Origin: DATMER01 sp963741305
GTDB taxonomy: Bacteria; Acidobacteriota; Thermoanaerobaculia; Multivoradales; UBA5704
Reading direction: 5' to 3'
DNA: 64,000 nucleotides
Assembly: GCA_963741305.1 (NCBI GenBank)
Contig: CAVUHL010000003.1
Coordinates: 3,844,001-3,908,000 of the forward strand
The notes under the pieces are model-generated. The model did no database searches, was not told where the DNA came from, and saw nothing but the letters and a program-made list of their open reading frames with translations. The position numbers and the translations under genes are program-made. Shown piece after piece: positions 63,153 to 64,000 of the stretch (within the stretch, counting starts at the first letter, position 1; the number at the start of each line of letters is the position of its first letter).

Positions 63153-64000
63153 ATGGACGGCCACATCGGACGCCTCCACTGCCGCTACAAGGTGATCGGC
63201 CCCCCCGGGTCGATCCACCTCGCCGAGCGCCTCGACCGCGTGGTCCGCCGGCAGCTCGCGGCCTCCCTCGAACAGGCCCTGGATCAGGGGCTGGGAGACG
63301 ACCCCACGGTCTATGTCCTGCGCCGGATCGACGCCCGCCTCTCTCTCAACGTCGAGCGCGGCCAGGCAGACGACCTCCTGGCGCGGCGTTGGAGCGAAGG
63401 GCTGGCCGGCGCCGTGGTCCGCGGCATCGCGAGCGGTATCGCGTGCGATTCTGGCGACGGCGCCAATCTGGTGCGCTTCGCCGGCCAAGCCGAGTACGTG
63501 GCGAGCTTTGTCGTGGACCTTCTGCGCGACCGGGCCTGGGACTGCTGGTACTACGGCGCCTTCCAGAACCTCCGGAGCCGCGGCAAGGAGGGCGCGGCCG
63601 GCGCCGTCCTCCTCGCCCACCGCGAGCACCTGCCGGCGATCCTCGCCCGCCTCCGGGATGAGGGAGCCCTGGAAGCGCTCCTCGCCCTGCTGAACCCCGA
63701 GGCCCTGAAAACCCTCTGGACGAGCCTGGGCGGCCTCCCGAGTGCCGCGTCCGAAGCGGCCCGCCCCCTCTTCGCCGCCGCGTTCGGCTTGGCCGGGCGC
63801 CTGGAGCTGTGGGCCGCGGCGCCGCCCTCCAGCTCCGTGGCCGAAACCCTGCTCCGCGACTGGGCCGCGGCCGGAGGGAGTGGGATCGACTGGCGCGACG
63901 CCCGCGGCCTCGCCGCCGCCGTGCTCGACGCGCTCCGCTTCCTCGCCCGCCGCAGCCTCCTGCGCCAGACCGCAGCCCTGGACGGCCCCGCCGTCCGCGA
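63153..64000 (+). CDS. Tape-measure-like eCIS protein (partial, cut by window end)
   Basis: At least 282 residues from ATG 63153, open to the window edge. HIGRLHCRYKVIGPPGSIHLAERLDRVVRRQLAASLEQALDQGL then YVLRRIDARLSLN resembles the N-terminal domain of eCIS tape-measure proteins (Afp14-like). After that come leucine/alanine-rich helices. Position after the fibre-region genes and before an expected ATPase also fits. The assignment is tentative without the rest of the chain. Confidence 0.6.
   Translation, partial: MDGHIGRLHCRYKVIGPPGSIHLAERLDRVVRRQLAASLEQALDQGLGDDPTVYVLRRIDARLSLNVERGQADDLLARRWSEGLAGAVVRGIASGIACDSGDGANLVRFAGQAEYVASFVVDLLRDRAWDCWYYGAFQNLRSRGKEGAAGAVLLAHREHLPAILARLRDEGALEALLALLNPEALKTLWTSLGGLPSAASEAARPLFAAAFGLAGRLELWAAAPPSSSVAETLLRDWAAAGGSGIDWRDARGLAAAVLDALRFLARRSLLRQTAALDGPAVR

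Noticed and set aside
44111..64000. Prophage tail region
   Set aside because: No capsid, terminase, portal, holin or integrase is present. DUF4255, DUF5908 and LysM-tube proteins and duplicated sheath/tube pairs are eCIS marks. The right end is not visible, so this holds only for the window.

Overview
The window is GC-rich DNA (roughly 65-70% G+C by eye, falling to about 50-55% around 32.5-37.9 kb) from a free-living Gram-negative-type bacterium. The mix includes a Ser/Thr kinase with PEGA-like tails, M16 peptidases, tandem secreted paralogues, a sigma-54 activator and an extracellular contractile injection system. I infer an uncultured Acidobacteriota (Thermoanaerobaculia-like) or a myxobacterium-like lineage. 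There is no rRNA to settle this, so the taxonomy is low confidence.

Left end (1-8.2 kb): a type II fatty-acid/polyketide-like cluster around a divergent centre at 4.5 kb. Leftward run an acyl carrier protein, an intact ketosynthase, a catalytically degenerate ketosynthase (chain-length-factor-like), a family 2 glycosyltransferase and a ketoreductase. Rightward run an AMP-forming ligase and a three-part fusion (polysaccharide deacetylase, about 107-residue Ser/Gly/Thr linker, DUF2062, methyltransferase). The set resembles aryl-polyene/flexirubin-type clusters, but the defining enzymes are not in view.

8.2-21.3 kb: a small Cys-rich protein, then a long, tightly overlapping minus-strand run. 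In transcription order it encodes a YqjD-like membrane-anchored helix, a small membrane protein, a metallophosphoesterase, a DUF2007-like protein, a Ser/Thr kinase, a catalytic M16 peptidase, a class V aminotransferase, a non-catalytic M16 partner, and four tandem secreted paralogues of unknown function. 21.4-31.7 kb: a beta-CASP nuclease, a YihY/BrkB membrane protein and tRNA-Ala(CGC) with its own promoter. A graveyard of truncated genes follows (VapC, beta-propeller, HTH regulator, DUF2182), then a DUF885 protein. Next comes a two-gene lipid/terpenoid-looking operon: a UbiA-family protein plus an 872-residue protein joining a polytopic membrane half to a soluble half with a DTDDTA motif. A small strongly expressed-looking protein ends the section.

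31.7-42.4 kb: a defence island of lower G+C. A type I restriction-modification operon (hsdM, hsdS, hsdR, YgjP-like metallopeptidase) is preceded by a second, duplicated HsdM. In that copy motif IV is NPPM instead of NPPF/Y, and it is fused to an HsdS-like target-recognition segment and a C-terminal helical region with an RX4H (HEPN-like) motif. A 535-bp array of about 26 imperfect 21-bp repeats lies directly downstream.

42.4-64 kb: a sigma-54 enhancer-binding protein, a GG-N10-GC sigma-54 promoter, and a nearly complete eCIS operon. It contains DUF4255, two sheath/tube pairs, DUF5908, a LysM tube-cap protein, separate gp27- and gp5-like hub and spike, PAAR, gp25, baseplate J, and a tail-I protein with a propeller. 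Four tandem proteins follow that share a new-looking N-terminal domain, then a tape-measure-like protein cut by the window edge. No ATPase or effector is visible, so the operon continues to the right.
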